The notes under the pieces are model-generated. The model was not told where the DNA came from. It saw only the letters and a program-made list of their open reading frames with translations, and searched no databases. Below, in pieces: positions 43,263 to 51,882 of a stretch of 64,000 bases of DNA. Every line of letters starts with the position of its first letter. Positions within the stretch are counted from its first letter, which is position 1. Source of the stretch: Sphingomonas kyeonggiensis (GTDB lineage: Bacteria; Pseudomonadota; Alphaproteobacteria; Sphingomonadales; Sphingomonadaceae); the NCBI RefSeq assembly GCF_014196745.1, contig NZ_JACIEH010000002.1, positions 60,285 through 124,284 on the forward strand. The letters run 5' to 3'. The position numbers and the translations under genes are program-made.

Positions 43263-44854
43263 TGCTCGACTTTCCTCGCTGGAAGATCACGACGATCCTC
43301 ACCGGCATCGCGATCATGATCGCGCTGTCGGTGCCGAGCTTCTTCCCCAAGAGCGCGCGCGACCATTGGCCGAGCTGGGTGCCCAAGCCCGCGATCAACC
43401 TCGGCCTCGACCTCGCCGGCGGCAGCTTCCTGCTGTTCGAGGCGAACACCGATGACGTGCGCCAGGCCAAGCTCACGCAGATGCAGGAGCAGGTCCGCAC
43501 CGAAATGCGCCGCGATCCCAAGATCGACATCGGCGACATCTCGGTCCAGGGCGGCAAGGTCAGCTTCATGCTCCGCGACCCGTCCAAGGTCGATGCGGCG
43601 CGCGAGAAGCTGCTCGCGATCACCGGCACCGGCGTCGGCACCACTGGCCAGCGCCAGTGGGACGTCGCCGTGGTCAACTCGTCCCAGTTCGTGCTGACGC
43701 CAACCGAGGCGGGGATTACCGAAGCGATCGACACCGCGATGAGCGATGCGCGCGAGATCATCGAGACGCGCATCAACGCGCTCGGCACGGTCGAGCCGAC
43801 CGTGATCCGCGAGGGCACCAACCGCATCGTCGTTCAGGTCCCCGGCCTGCAGGATCCGACCGCGCTCAAGGCGCTCGTCGGCAAGACCGCGAAGCTCGAA
43901 TTCCGCCTGGTCGATACCACCGCGGACCAGAATGCGGTGCAGCGCGGCGAGGCCCCGGCGGGTTCGGTGATCATGCCGCACCAGGGCGGCGGCAACGTCG
44001 CCGTGCAGCGCCAGGTGATGATCACCGGCGACATGCTCGTCGATGCCAAGCAGACCTATGACCAGCAGACCGGTGCGCCGGGCGTCACGCTCGAGCTCAA
44101 CGGCGCGGGCACCAAGCGCTTCGCCAAGGTCACGCAGGAGAACAGCGGCAAGCCGTTCGCGATCATCATCGACGGCGTCGTGATCTCGGCGCCGAACATC
44201 AACGAGCCGATCCTCGGCGGCAGCGCCGTGATCAACGGCGGTTTCACCGTCGACAGCGCCAACCAGCTCGCCATCGCGCTGCGCTCGGGCAAGCTGCCGG
44301 TCGACCTGAAGGTCGTGCAGGAATCGACGGTGAGCCCCGAGCTCGGCGCCGACTCGATCCGTGCCGGCATCACCGCCTCGATCATCGCGATCGTGGCCGT
44401 GATCGCCTTCATGATCCTCACCTATGGCCGCTTCGGCATCTACGCCACGCTGGCGGTGACCATCAACGTGCTGATCATCCTGGCGGTGATGGGCCTGATC
44501 AACGCGACGCTGACGCTGCCGGGCATCGCCGGCTTCGTGCTGACCATCGGTACCGCGGTCGACGCCAACGTGCTGATCAACGAGCGCATCCGCGAAGAGC
44601 GGCGGCGCGGGCGAAGCGTGATGCAGGCGGTCGAGCTCGGCTACAAGGAAGCCAGCCGCACCATCTTCGAGGCGAACGTGACCCACGCGATCGCCGGCCT
44701 GATCATGGTGATCCTCGGTTCCGGTCCGGTGCGCGGTTTTGCCATCGTGCTTCTGATCGGTATCGCGACTTCGGTGTTCACCGCCGTCGTGTTCACCCGC
44801 ATGCTCGTCACGATCTGGTTGCGCCGTAATCGGCCGACCGAAATCAACATTTAA
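43262..44854 (+). CDS. secD: Protein translocase subunit SecD
   Basis: A 530-residue RND-superfamily membrane protein with an N-terminal helix, a large periplasmic P1 domain and five C-terminal helices. It has the family motifs INLGLDLAGGSFLLFE, VQVPGLQDPTALKALVGKTAKLEFRLVD and GTAVDANVLINERIREE (D5-type motif). It uses the proton gradient with SecF to complete secretion through SecYEG. Starts at ATG 43262 in the TGATG overlap with yajC; secF follows after 14 nt. Confidence 0.96.
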   Translation: MLDFPRWKITTILTGIAIMIALSVPSFFPKSARDHWPSWVPKPAINLGLDLAGGSFLLFEANTDDVRQAKLTQMQEQVRTEMRRDPKIDIGDISVQGGKVSFMLRDPSKVDAAREKLLAITGTGVGTTGQRQWDVAVVNSSQFVLTPTEAGITEAIDTAMSDAREIIETRINALGTVEPTVIREGTNRIVVQVPGLQDPTALKALVGKTAKLEFRLVDTTADQNAVQRGEAPAGSVIMPHQGGGNVAVQRQVMITGDMLVDAKQTYDQQTGAPGVTLELNGAGTKRFAKVTQENSGKPFAIIIDGVVISAPNINEPILGGSAVINGGFTVDSANQLAIALRSGKLPVDLKVVQESTVSPELGADSIRAGITASIIAIVAVIAFMILTYGRFGIYATLAVTINVLIILAVMGLINATLTLPGIAGFVLTIGTAVDANVLINERIREERRRGRSVMQAVELGYKEASRTIFEANVTHAIAGLIMVILGSGPVRGFAIVLLIGIATSVFTAVVFTRMLVTIWLRRNRPTEINI

Positions 44855-44868
44855 GGAAGCGACGCGCC

Positions 44869-45837
44869 ATGCGGCTCCTCAAGATAATCCCGGACAACAC
44901 GAACATCGGGTTCGTGCGCGTCCGCCACATCGCCTTCGCGATCACGGCGTTCCTCACGGTCGCGGCGATCGCGCTGGTCGGTGTGCATGGCCTCAACATG
45001 GGCGTCGACTTTGTCGGCGGCGTTTCCATCGAGGAGAAGTTCCAGAGCCCGCCGCACCTCGACGAGGTGCGCGAGACGGTGAACCGGCTCGGCTTCGGCG
45101 AGGCTGCGCTTCAGCAGCTCGGCGGCCAGAACACCGTGACGATCCGCCTGCCCGTGCCCCATTCGAAGGCGGACGACGCGGTCGACAAGATGGTGGAGTC
45201 GGTGAAGACCGCGCTGGCGGCCAAGTTCCCCGGCGCCACCTTCAGCACCTATTCCACCGTCTCGGGCAAGGTCTCGGGCGAGCTGGTGAACAAGGGCGTG
45301 CTGGCGGTGATCCTGGCGATCGTCGGCATCGCGATCTTCTCGTGGTTCCGCTACGAATGGCAGTTCGGCGTGTCGACCGCGGTGGCGATCATCCACGACG
45401 TGCTGATGGCGCTCGGCTTCTTCGCGGTCACCGGCATGGTGTTCGACCTGAACATCGTCGCCGCAGTGCTGACGATCATCGGCTATTCGATCAACGACAA
45501 GATGGTGATCGACGATCGTATCCGCGAGAACATGCGCAAGTACCGCAAGATGGGGATGAGCGAGCTCATCGATCTTTCGGTCAACGAGACGCTGCCGCGT
45601 ACCGTGATGACGTCGCTGACGATCATGCTCGCGCTCGCCTCGCTGCTGATCTTCGGCGGCCCGGTGCTGCGTGGCTTCACCGCCGCGATGATGCTGGGCA
45701 TCGTCGTCGGTACCTATTCGTCGATCTACGTCTCGTCGTCGCTGCTGATCACGCTGGGCCTGAAGCCGGGTCCGCGCGAGGAGAAGCCGTCGGCGGCGAG
45801 CGGCGCAGAGCGCGTGGGTCCGCGCGAAGGCGCCTGA
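44869..45837 (+). CDS. secF: Protein translocase subunit SecF
   Basis: A 322-residue partner of SecD: N-terminal VGVHGLNMGVDFVGGVSIEEKF, periplasmic domain, and a five-helix block with YEWQFGVSTAVAIIHDVLMALGFFAVTGMVFDLNIVAAVLTIIGYSINDKMVIDDRIREN, the conserved SecF signature. The C-terminal ~25 residues are a hydrophilic tail. Co-transcribed with yajC and secD. Confidence 0.95.
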   Translation: MRLLKIIPDNTNIGFVRVRHIAFAITAFLTVAAIALVGVHGLNMGVDFVGGVSIEEKFQSPPHLDEVRETVNRLGFGEAALQQLGGQNTVTIRLPVPHSKADDAVDKMVESVKTALAAKFPGATFSTYSTVSGKVSGELVNKGVLAVILAIVGIAIFSWFRYEWQFGVSTAVAIIHDVLMALGFFAVTGMVFDLNIVAAVLTIIGYSINDKMVIDDRIRENMRKYRKMGMSELIDLSVNETLPRTVMTSLTIMLALASLLIFGGPVLRGFTAAMMLGIVVGTYSSIYVSSSLLITLGLKPGPREEKPSAASGAERVGPREGA

Positions 45838-45858
45838 TATGCCTGCGCGGAGGCGCTC

Positions 45859-46233
45859 ATGATGGAAGTGAAGCGCGCCAGCGCGGAGGGGCCGGTCATC
45901 TCCGGCTTCTCCGGGCGCGGCTTCCGGGTCGACGAAGGCGTGTATGAGGGGCTGCTGATCACCCCCGAGCGCGCCGATGGCTGGGCGCCGCCGCCGATCG
46001 CCGAACTGACCGAAGCCGATCTCGCCCCGGTGTTGGGGCTGGAGCCCCGGCCGGAGTTCCTGCTGCTCGGCACCGGCGCCACGCTGGTTCGTCCGCCGCG
46101 CGCGCTCACCGCGGCGCTGGGGGCGAAGGGGATCGGGATCGAGGCGATGGACAGCCGCGCCGCCGCCCGCGCCTGGGGCGTGCTGCGTGCCGAACTGCGC
46201 TGGATCGCCGGCGCCCTCTACCCGCTGGATTGA
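45859..46233 (+). CDS. Mth938-like (PF04430) domain protein
   Basis: A 124-residue soluble protein with GFSGRGFRVDEGVYEGLLITPERADGW and PEFLLLGTGATLVRPPRALTAALGAKGIGIEAMDSRAAARAWGVLRAELRWIAGALYPL, matching the Mth938/DUF498 family. Its position directly after secDF is conserved in alphaproteobacteria; in mitochondria homologues (NDUFAF3) assist complex I assembly, but the bacterial role is not settled. RBS GGAGG precedes ATG 45859. A GC hairpin with TTTT follows. Confidence 0.85.
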   Translation: MMEVKRASAEGPVISGFSGRGFRVDEGVYEGLLITPERADGWAPPPIAELTEADLAPVLGLEPRPEFLLLGTGATLVRPPRALTAALGAKGIGIEAMDSRAAARAWGVLRAELRWIAGALYPLD

Positions 46234-46246
46234 CCCTTTCTCAAAT

Positions 46247-46275
46247 CCTCCCCCGCTTCGCGAGGGAGGGTTTTA
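46247..46275 (+). terminator. Likely intrinsic terminator after the yajC-secDF operon
   Basis: CCTCCCCCGC, TTCG, CGAGGGAGGG form a GC-rich imperfect stem followed by TTTTAG on the plus strand, 14 nt after the Mth938-like stop. Confidence 0.55.
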
Positions 46276-46311
46276 GGGTTAGGCTTCCTCCAAACAGAGA
46301 GGGAGGCACAC

Positions 46312-47427
46312 ATGATTCTCGCGCTCGCGCTGGCCATGGCCGCGCAGTCGGACACGCCGGACTATCGCAACACCGCCAACTGGCTGTGCCGTCCGGGCCG
46401 CCAGGATGCCTGTGCCGCCGACCTCTCGACCACGGTGATCGCCGCCGACGGCAAGCAGAGCGTCGAGCCGTTCAAGGCTGCGACCGATCCGAAGTTCGAT
46501 TGTTTCTACGTCTATCCCACCATCTCGCTCGACACGACGCCGAACAGCGACATGGTGCCCGGCCCCGAGGAGCAGCGCGTCGCCCAGTTCCAGGTCGCGC
46601 GCTTCGCGAAGAACTGCCGGTTGTACGCGCCGGTCTATCGCCAGGTGACGCTCACCGCGCTGCGCAGCGTCATGGGCGGCGGTACGCCGGCGATCGATCG
46701 CGACAAGGCATATGGCGACGTGAAGGCCGCGTGGGACGACTACATGGCCCATGACAACAAGGGCCGCGGCGTGGTGCTGATCGGGCACAGCCAGGGCTCG
46801 CTGGTCCTCACCCAGCTCGTCGCGCGCGAGATCGACGGCAAGCCGGCGCAGAAGCAGCTGGTCTCGGCGATGCTGATCGGCAGTTCGGTGCCGGTGCCGG
46901 TCGGCAAGGACGTCGGCGGCGTCTTCCCGACCATCCCGCTATGCCGCAGCGCCGACCAGGCGGGCTGTATCGTCACCTATGAGAGCTTCCGCGCCGATTC
47001 CCCGCCGCCGCCGACCAGCCGCTTCGCCAAGGGCGACCGGCCGGGCGTCGAGGCGGGCTGCACCAATCCCGCCGCGCTCGGCGGCAAGGCGGTTGCACAC
47101 GCCTATCTCAATGCGGGCGGCAACATGCTGATCCAGGCGCCGGCCGAGGCCTGGAGCAAGGACGGTCCGGCGGTGACCACCCCGTTCGTCAGCCTGCCCG
47201 GTCTGATCTCCACCGAATGCGTCAACAAGGACGGGTTCAACTATCTGGCGGTGACGGTGAATGCGGATCCCGCCGATCCGCGGACCGACACGATCCCGGG
47301 CGACATCAAGGTCGGCGCGGTGACCCTCAAGGACTGGGGCCTCCACCTTATCGACATGAACGTGGTGCAGGGCGACCTGGTCGACCTCAGCGCACGGCAG
47401 TACCGCGCCTGGGCGAAGAAGCGCTGA
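46312..47427 (+). CDS. DUF3089 alpha/beta-hydrolase-like exported protein
   Basis: A 371-residue protein with a short signal peptide (MILALALAMAAQS). The DUF3089 features are NWLCRPGRQDACAADLSTTVI, CFYVYPTISLD, RLYAPVYRQVTL and the nucleophile elbow GHSQGS, with later His and Asp candidates near the C-terminus (GLHLIDMNVVQGDL). Cysteines are numerous, as expected for a periplasmic protein. Substrate unknown; esterase or lipase-like activity is inferred. RBS GGGAGG precedes ATG 46312. Monocistronic. Confidence 0.85.
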   Translation: MILALALAMAAQSDTPDYRNTANWLCRPGRQDACAADLSTTVIAADGKQSVEPFKAATDPKFDCFYVYPTISLDTTPNSDMVPGPEEQRVAQFQVARFAKNCRLYAPVYRQVTLTALRSVMGGGTPAIDRDKAYGDVKAAWDDYMAHDNKGRGVVLIGHSQGSLVLTQLVAREIDGKPAQKQLVSAMLIGSSVPVPVGKDVGGVFPTIPLCRSADQAGCIVTYESFRADSPPPPTSRFAKGDRPGVEAGCTNPAALGGKAVAHAYLNAGGNMLIQAPAEAWSKDGPAVTTPFVSLPGLISTECVNKDGFNYLAVTVNADPADPRTDTIPGDIKVGAVTLKDWGLHLIDMNVVQGDLVDLSARQYRAWAKKR

Positions 47428-47441
47428 GGCCGGGCCCTAAT

Positions 47442-47666
47442 CGTCATCCCGGCGAAAGCCGGGATCTCGTGCGGCTCCTTACCCGGGGTGCGCCATCGCC
47501 TGAGATCGCGGCCTTCGCCGGGATGACGGGCGTGTTCGTCGGCACAGCTTGCAATGTAGGATTTCGTCTGTTGCACTCCCGCAGTCAGGCCCTTGGCCCG
47601 GCCGCTCTTTGAGGCAGTAGGAAAGATAGGATCACACCCGCGCAACAATGCTGCGAGATGCGAAGC
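47442..47666. repeat. Composite intergenic repeat: GTCATCCCG palindrome plus dispersed repeat copy B
   Basis: The first part (arms 47442-47468 and 47502-47528) is a two-armed palindrome of the 926 family, with the same spacer segment in reverse. The second part (47549-47666) is the reverse complement of 9252-9366. Together with the rest of 47428-47764 it fills the gap between the convergent DUF3089 and TMEM175-like genes; nothing else is visible there. Confidence 0.8.
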
Positions 47667-47764
47667 CTCCGCGGGAACCGTGTCAATTTTGGCGCCGCAA
47701 AAACCCGCTCTTGGCGCGAACTTCGTGAACTTCGGCGAGTCGGCGTGGCGCGAGCCGTTGGAGA

Positions 47765-48391
47765 TCAGCGCGCCGGCACGACCCGCACGAGCAGCAGGCG
47801 CCACAGCGGAATGGTGATCAGCGCGACCTGGGCGAGCGGCGGCACGAACAGGCTGGTGACGAACGCAGTCAGCGACCCCAGCAGCGCGGCCAGCCCGCGC
47901 AGGCGGATCAGCCGGGTCTGCTCGGGCGGCACATGCGGGTCCACCACCGGCGGTGCGGTGAGGATGCGCTGCACCAGGATGTTGAAGATCGAGATCAGCA
48001 CCATCCATCCGCAATAGAAGGCGGTCGGCACACGGTGCCCATAATAGTCGGATGCGAAGGCGGTGAAGAAGGGCATCGCCGCGATCGTGCTGAGCAACAG
48101 CAGGTTGGGGCCGAACAGCGCGGGGCTCCAGTGCCGCGCGCAATTGAAGGCGCGGTGGTGCCCGATCCAGAACAGGCCGATCGCGAAGAACGATACGAAG
48201 AACCCGATGAAGTTCGGGATCAGCTGCGCCAGCGCCTTCAGGAACCCTGCATCGGTATATGGCGCTTCGACGTGCGGTACATGGATCTCGATCACCAGCA
48301 GCGTGATCGCGATCGCGAATACCGCGTCGGAAAAGAACGCCATGCGCTCAAGACCGTGCGCCGGCCCCTCGGCGTGCGGCTTGTGTTCCAT
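47765..48391 (-). CDS. TMEM175-family (DUF1211) membrane protein, probable K+ channel
   Basis: A 208-residue protein with about six hydrophobic segments and the channel-lining signature FFSDAVFAIAITLLVIEIHVP in the first helix. Bacterial TMEM175 proteins form tetrameric K+-permeable channels. ATG 48391 is chosen because GGGGG lies 7-8 nt upstream; a TTG 3 nt earlier is too close. Monocistronic, facing the DUF3089 gene. Confidence 0.87.
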   Translation of the reverse strand: MEHKPHAEGPAHGLERMAFFSDAVFAIAITLLVIEIHVPHVEAPYTDAGFLKALAQLIPNFIGFFVSFFAIGLFWIGHHRAFNCARHWSPALFGPNLLLLSTIAAMPFFTAFASDYYGHRVPTAFYCGWMVLISIFNILVQRILTAPPVVDPHVPPEQTRLIRLRGLAALLGSLTAFVTSLFVPPLAQVALITIPLWRLLLVRVVPAR

Positions 48392-48432
48392 CAATGCCCC
48401 CTTCTCTGTTCGGCGGGATGCCTAGCAGAGGA

Positions 48433-49116
48433 TCAGCGCGTCGTCTTCGGCGCTGTTGCCTTGGTGCGGCGCGTGGTGGCGCGGGGCTTGGCTGCGGGGG
48501 CCTTGGCCGCCGCGGGCTTGCGCGACTTGGGCGCCGGCTTGGCCGCCTCGGTCGGCGCCGCAGCGGCTTCGGCCTTGGCCGGGGCCTTGGCAGCGGCCGT
48601 CCTGGGCTTCGCCGCAGCCTTGGGCGCTGCGGGCGCCTTGGCTACCGCCGGCTTGGCTTCCGCCTTGGCAGCCGGAGCCTTTGCCGACGCCGCCTTGGCA
48701 GCAGGCTTGGGTGCAGCCGGCTTTGCCTCTGCCTTGGCCGGAGCGGCCTTTGCCGGCGCCTTGGCGGCGGGCTTGGCTTCGGTCTTGGCGGGCGCCTTTG
48801 CCGCGGGCTTGGCGGCTGCGGGCGCCTTGCGGGCGCGCTTCACCACCGGCTTCGCCTCGGCGGCGACCGGCTGGGGAGTGGGTGCCGGTGCCGGTGCGGC
48901 TTCCGCCGGCTCGGAGGCCTTGGCCTCGGGCTTGAGCTTGGCGGCGAGCGCGACCAGGCCGGCGGCGAGCAGATCGTTCACCACCGGATGCTTGGCCAAG
49001 GCGTCCAACTGCTTGCGCAACTCCTTGGGCAGCTTCATCCCGGCGATGCTCTTGGGAAGGAAACCCTTCTTCTCGGTCTTCGGCTCGCCGGCCTTCTTGT
49101 CCTTCTTGCCCGCCAT
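48433..49116 (-). CDS. Ala/Lys/Pro-rich histone H1-like protein
   Basis: A 227-residue protein. Residues 1-65 hold a short conserved block (FLPKSIAGMKLPKELRKQLDALAKHPVVNDLLAAGLVALAAKL) that looks helical. The remaining ~160 residues are low-complexity AAKAPAK/KPAAKA repeats, strongly basic, like eukaryotic H1 tails and bacterial AlgP/HupB-type proteins. DNA or nucleoid binding is the likely role. ATG 49116 follows GGAG at 8 nt. The repeats may vary in copy number between strains. Confidence 0.75.
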   Translation of the reverse strand: MAGKKDKKAGEPKTEKKGFLPKSIAGMKLPKELRKQLDALAKHPVVNDLLAAGLVALAAKLKPEAKASEPAEAAPAPAPTPQPVAAEAKPVVKRARKAPAAAKPAAKAPAKTEAKPAAKAPAKAAPAKAEAKPAAPKPAAKAASAKAPAAKAEAKPAVAKAPAAPKAAAKPRTAAAKAPAKAEAAAAPTEAAKPAPKSRKPAAAKAPAAKPRATTRRTKATAPKTTR

Positions 49117-49192
49117 CACTCGGTCTCCACCGCCAGTAACTTCACTGTCATGAATGTCACGGAGCAGGGCGGGCTAGTCAACGCGGAAATGG

Positions 49193-49354
49193 TCATTCGT
49201 CGTCCGCGTCGAAATCGGCCTCGAATTCGAACTCGATTTCCAGGTCGCCGGGGCCGATCGGCGCCTCGGCATCCAGGCCGTCCTGCGGCAGGATATAATA
49301 GACGAGCGGCGTCGCCTCGGCGGGCGGCAGCGGCAGGTTGCGAAAGGGGTTCAT
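49193..49354 (-). CDS. Small acidic hypothetical protein
   Basis: A 53-residue frame starting MNPFRNLPLPPAEATPLVYYILPQDG, with a strongly acidic tail (DLEIEFEFEADFDADDE). GGAGAG lies upstream of ATG 49354. It sits between the H1-like gene and a GT4 gene on the same strand. The acidic tail next to a very basic protein gene is suggestive of a partner, but that is speculation; no family is recognised. Confidence 0.6.
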   Translation of the reverse strand: MNPFRNLPLPPAEATPLVYYILPQDGLDAEAPIGPGDLEIEFEFEADFDADDE

Positions 49355-49415
49355 CGTCTTTTCTCTCCGTCCCGCCCCGGACACGAACGGCGCGCGGGGC
49401 GAACCGGTTCCCTCG

Positions 49416-50591
49416 CTAGGCGGCGGGGCGGTCCGCGAGACGGCTGAGAAAGGCGTGGAGCCGGGCGCTGTTGGCGGCCCAGGTGAAGGGCGCCGCGACG
49501 GCGCGGGTGTCGGCGGGATCGGGCGGCGAGGCGATCAGCTCGGCCAGTGCGGCGGCGAAGGCGGGTGCGGTGCGCGGCGCGATGCGGCCCGCCGCCGGGG
49601 CGGTCACCACCTGGCGGGCGCCGCCGACATCGGGGATGACGATGGGCGTGCCACTCGCCAGTGCCTCGAGCCAGGCATTGGCCAGGCCCTCACGCTCGGA
49701 AGCCAGCGCCATCGCGTCGGCGGCGGCCAGCGCGGCGGCGACGCGGTCGGGCGGAACCGAGCCGAGCAGCTTGACCCTGTCGCCCAGGCCGAGCCCCTCG
49801 ATCTGCGCCTCGATCCGCTTGCGGCCCGGCCCTTCGCCGGCGATCCACAGCGAGACGCGGGGCAGGGTGGCGACTGCGTCGATTACGATGTCGTGCCCCT
49901 TGAGCGGGATCAGCGCGCCGACCGAGAGGACCAGCGGACCCGTCACGCCGAGTGCGGCCTTGGTGGCGGCGCGGTCACGCGGGGCGAAGCGGGTGAGATC
50001 GACGCCGGTGGTGATCGTCTCGATCTTGTCGCCGGGGATGCCCATGGCAATCATGTCGTCACGCATCGCGTCGCTCACCGAGAGCACGCCATTGGCGGCC
50101 TGGCCCGCGGCGATGACCTGGGGGGCGATGTGCTTGCGCCGGCCCCAGTCATGGATGTCGGAGCCCCGCGCCTTGATCGAGACAGGCACACCAAGGCGCC
50201 TGCCGAGCTCGACCGCGGCGGGGCCGTCGGGGAAGAAGAACTCTGCGGAGATCACGTCGAAGGGGAAATCCTCGCGGATCTCCTCGAGCAGCGGCGTCAC
50301 CGCCGCGGCCAGGGCACGGGCGTGAAAGCGGCCGCCGGTGCCGGGCAGGTTGCGGAAGCGGGGACGGTCGACCGTCAGGCCCTTCCACTGCTCATGCCGG
50401 GGCAGGCCGGCGAGGGCGGCATAGCGCGACAGGCGGGAGAGCGGGAAGGGCGGCAAACCCAGCGGGGCGACGACGCGGACCTCCACATCGTCCCGTGCAG
50501 CCAGCGAGAGCGTCTGGCGCTCGACGAAGATGCCGAAATTGGGCCGCGACGCGTCGGGGAAGAGCGTCGAAAGGATGAGCACGCGGAGCAT
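49416..50591 (-). CDS. Glycosyltransferase family 4
   Basis: A 391-residue GT-B enzyme: VLILSTLFPDASRPNFGIFVERQTLSLA at the N-terminus, VISAEFFFPDGPAAVELGRRLGVPVSIKARGSDIHDW, then donor-site ASEREGLANAWLEALASGTPIVIPDVGGARQVV. Members with this start occur in exopolysaccharide and lipid glycosylation. It lies outside the EPS locus, so its acceptor is unclear. The RBS before the ATG is weak. Confidence 0.85.
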   Translation of the reverse strand: MLRVLILSTLFPDASRPNFGIFVERQTLSLAARDDVEVRVVAPLGLPPFPLSRLSRYAALAGLPRHEQWKGLTVDRPRFRNLPGTGGRFHARALAAAVTPLLEEIREDFPFDVISAEFFFPDGPAAVELGRRLGVPVSIKARGSDIHDWGRRKHIAPQVIAAGQAANGVLSVSDAMRDDMIAMGIPGDKIETITTGVDLTRFAPRDRAATKAALGVTGPLVLSVGALIPLKGHDIVIDAVATLPRVSLWIAGEGPGRKRIEAQIEGLGLGDRVKLLGSVPPDRVAAALAAADAMALASEREGLANAWLEALASGTPIVIPDVGGARQVVTAPAAGRIAPRTAPAFAAALAELIASPPDPADTRAVAAPFTWAANSARLHAFLSRLADRPAA

Positions 50592-50642
50592 GGCCCATGC
50601 CTATAGCGCGCAAGGGTTAAGTCCGAGTGCCCGAACGCGAAG

Positions 50643-50675
50643 GCGGTCCGCCCGGCGCTGTGCCGGGCGGACCGC
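50643..50675 (-). terminator. Perfect 14-bp hairpin after the glycine-zipper gene
   Basis: GCGGTCCGCCCGGC pairs perfectly with GCCGGGCGGACCGC around a 5-nt loop, 13 nt beyond the stop of the minus-strand gene at 50689. It lacks a T-run on that strand. Confidence 0.55.
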
Positions 50676-50688
50676 TTTCATGCCGGGA

Positions 50689-51048
50689 TTAGCGGCACTT
50701 GCGATTGCCGCTCCGCTCGATCTCGCGGCCTGCCACCGCGCCGGCCGCGGCGCCGAGCAGGGTGCCGACGGTACGGTCGCCGCGCGTGTCGATAGTGCGG
50801 CCGACCAGTGCGCCGGCCACGCCGCCTACCACCAGGCCGGTGGTGCCGTCGGGCTTGCGGCAATAGCTGCGGCCGTCACGGCCGCGCCACTCGCGATAGG
50901 CGTAGCGCTTGCGATAGCGGCGGTCCTGCGAATAGGCGCCGTCGGCACCCGCCTTGGCGATGGGGGCGGCGTTGGCCGCGACCGGCACGAAGCTGGCCGA
51001 GGGCAGCGCCACGGCGAGGGCGCCGAGCGCCAGGATCAATTTACGCAT
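50689..51048 (-). CDS. Glycine-zipper 2TM exported protein, copy 1
   Basis: A 119-residue protein with a signal peptide (MRKLILALGALAVALPSASFVPVAANA), a Tyr/Arg-rich linker, a DGRSYCRKPDGTTG segment, and two glycine-zipper hairpins (GLVVGGVAGALVG, GTLLGAAAGAVAG) that may insert in the outer membrane, ending in a basic Cys tail. Related to Rick_17kDa/SlyB-type proteins. RBS AGGAG precedes ATG 51048. A paralogue with the same Cys-containing segment is at 53163. Confidence 0.83.
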   Translation of the reverse strand: MRKLILALGALAVALPSASFVPVAANAAPIAKAGADGAYSQDRRYRKRYAYREWRGRDGRSYCRKPDGTTGLVVGGVAGALVGRTIDTRGDRTVGTLLGAAAGAVAGREIERSGNRKCR

Positions 51049-51155
51049 GTCTCACTCCTGATGATGCAGTTTTGGGCAAACCGGACGATGAACGTTTCGT
51101 ATCCGCACTGGTTTCATTAACCGAAAACAACAAGCCGTTCATCCCGGAGGCAGTT

Positions 51156-51593
51156 ATGGACGAAGCGAAGGCGATCATCGAGCGGCTGGGCCTGGCGCGG
51201 CACCCCGAGGGCGGCTGGTACCGCGAGACCTGGCGGGCGGCGGCGGGCGGGGACGGGCGGTCGAAGGGCACGGCGATCCATTTCCTCCTCGAGCAGGGCC
51301 AGCGCTCGCACTGGCACCGGGTGGATGCCGAGGAATGGTGGCTCTGGCACGCCGGCAGCCCGCTCGACCTGCACATCGCCGATGCGGCGGAGCAGGATCC
51401 GGTGACGACCCGGCTTGGCGGGGATGTACTCGCCGGCTATGCGCCCCAGTGCCTCGTTCCGGCGAATCGCTGGCAGGCGACCGAGGCGCCCCATGGCTGG
51501 GCGCTGGTGAGCTGCATCGTCGTCCCGGGCTTCGATTTCGCCGGGTTCGAATTGGCGCCTCCCCATTGGGCTCCCCGCAATATTATTACCTAG
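51156..51593 (+). CDS. Cupin_5 (DUF985) domain protein
   Basis: A 145-residue single-domain cupin: IIERLGLARHPEGGWYRETWR, TAIHFLLEQGQRSHWHRVDAEEWWLWHAGSPLDL, APHGWALVSCIVVPGFDFAGFELAPP, matching the DUF985 family with conserved metal-binding-type His/Glu positions. Function not established. GGAGG lies 5 nt before ATG 51156. It ends at the edge of the gene-free kilobase. Confidence 0.87.
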   Translation: MDEAKAIIERLGLARHPEGGWYRETWRAAAGGDGRSKGTAIHFLLEQGQRSHWHRVDAEEWWLWHAGSPLDLHIADAAEQDPVTTRLGGDVLAGYAPQCLVPANRWQATEAPHGWALVSCIVVPGFDFAGFELAPPHWAPRNIIT

Positions 51594-51611
51594 TTCTCCA
51601 CATTATCCACA
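51594..51611 (+). promoter_or_regulatory. Tandem DnaA-box-like nonamers
   Basis: TTCTCCACA (51594-51602) is directly followed by TTATCCACA (51603-51611), the latter an exact match to the consensus DnaA box. They lie in a short AT-rich stretch immediately after the cupin stop. Function unproven; a DnaA-titration or regulatory site is possible. Confidence 0.5.
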
Positions 51612-51882
51612 GTCTTCACAGGTTTGAAGGTGCGAATCCCGCTTTGCGCGACTCGGGTTCGATGACACCATCCTATCTGTAAGCGGGACGGTTCGGCGGC
51701 GGGAAACCAAAGCAAGATCAGAAGCTTACACGGGCCGAGAACGGTGCGGGTGCCTTCGGGAAACCGCATCCGGGAACGGTTCGGGGATGCGAAAGCTCCT
51801 GCAAGTTGCGAAACCGAAGTGCCGCCCAGGCGCTGCCAAGGTTTCGGGGAACAGCGGAGCACGGCTCGACCGGAAGCGGAGT

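Noticed and set aside
49398..49414. AACCGGTT core resembling the LacI operators
   Set aside because: It lacks the flanking TGT, lies between unrelated genes and is within chance expectation for a short palindrome.
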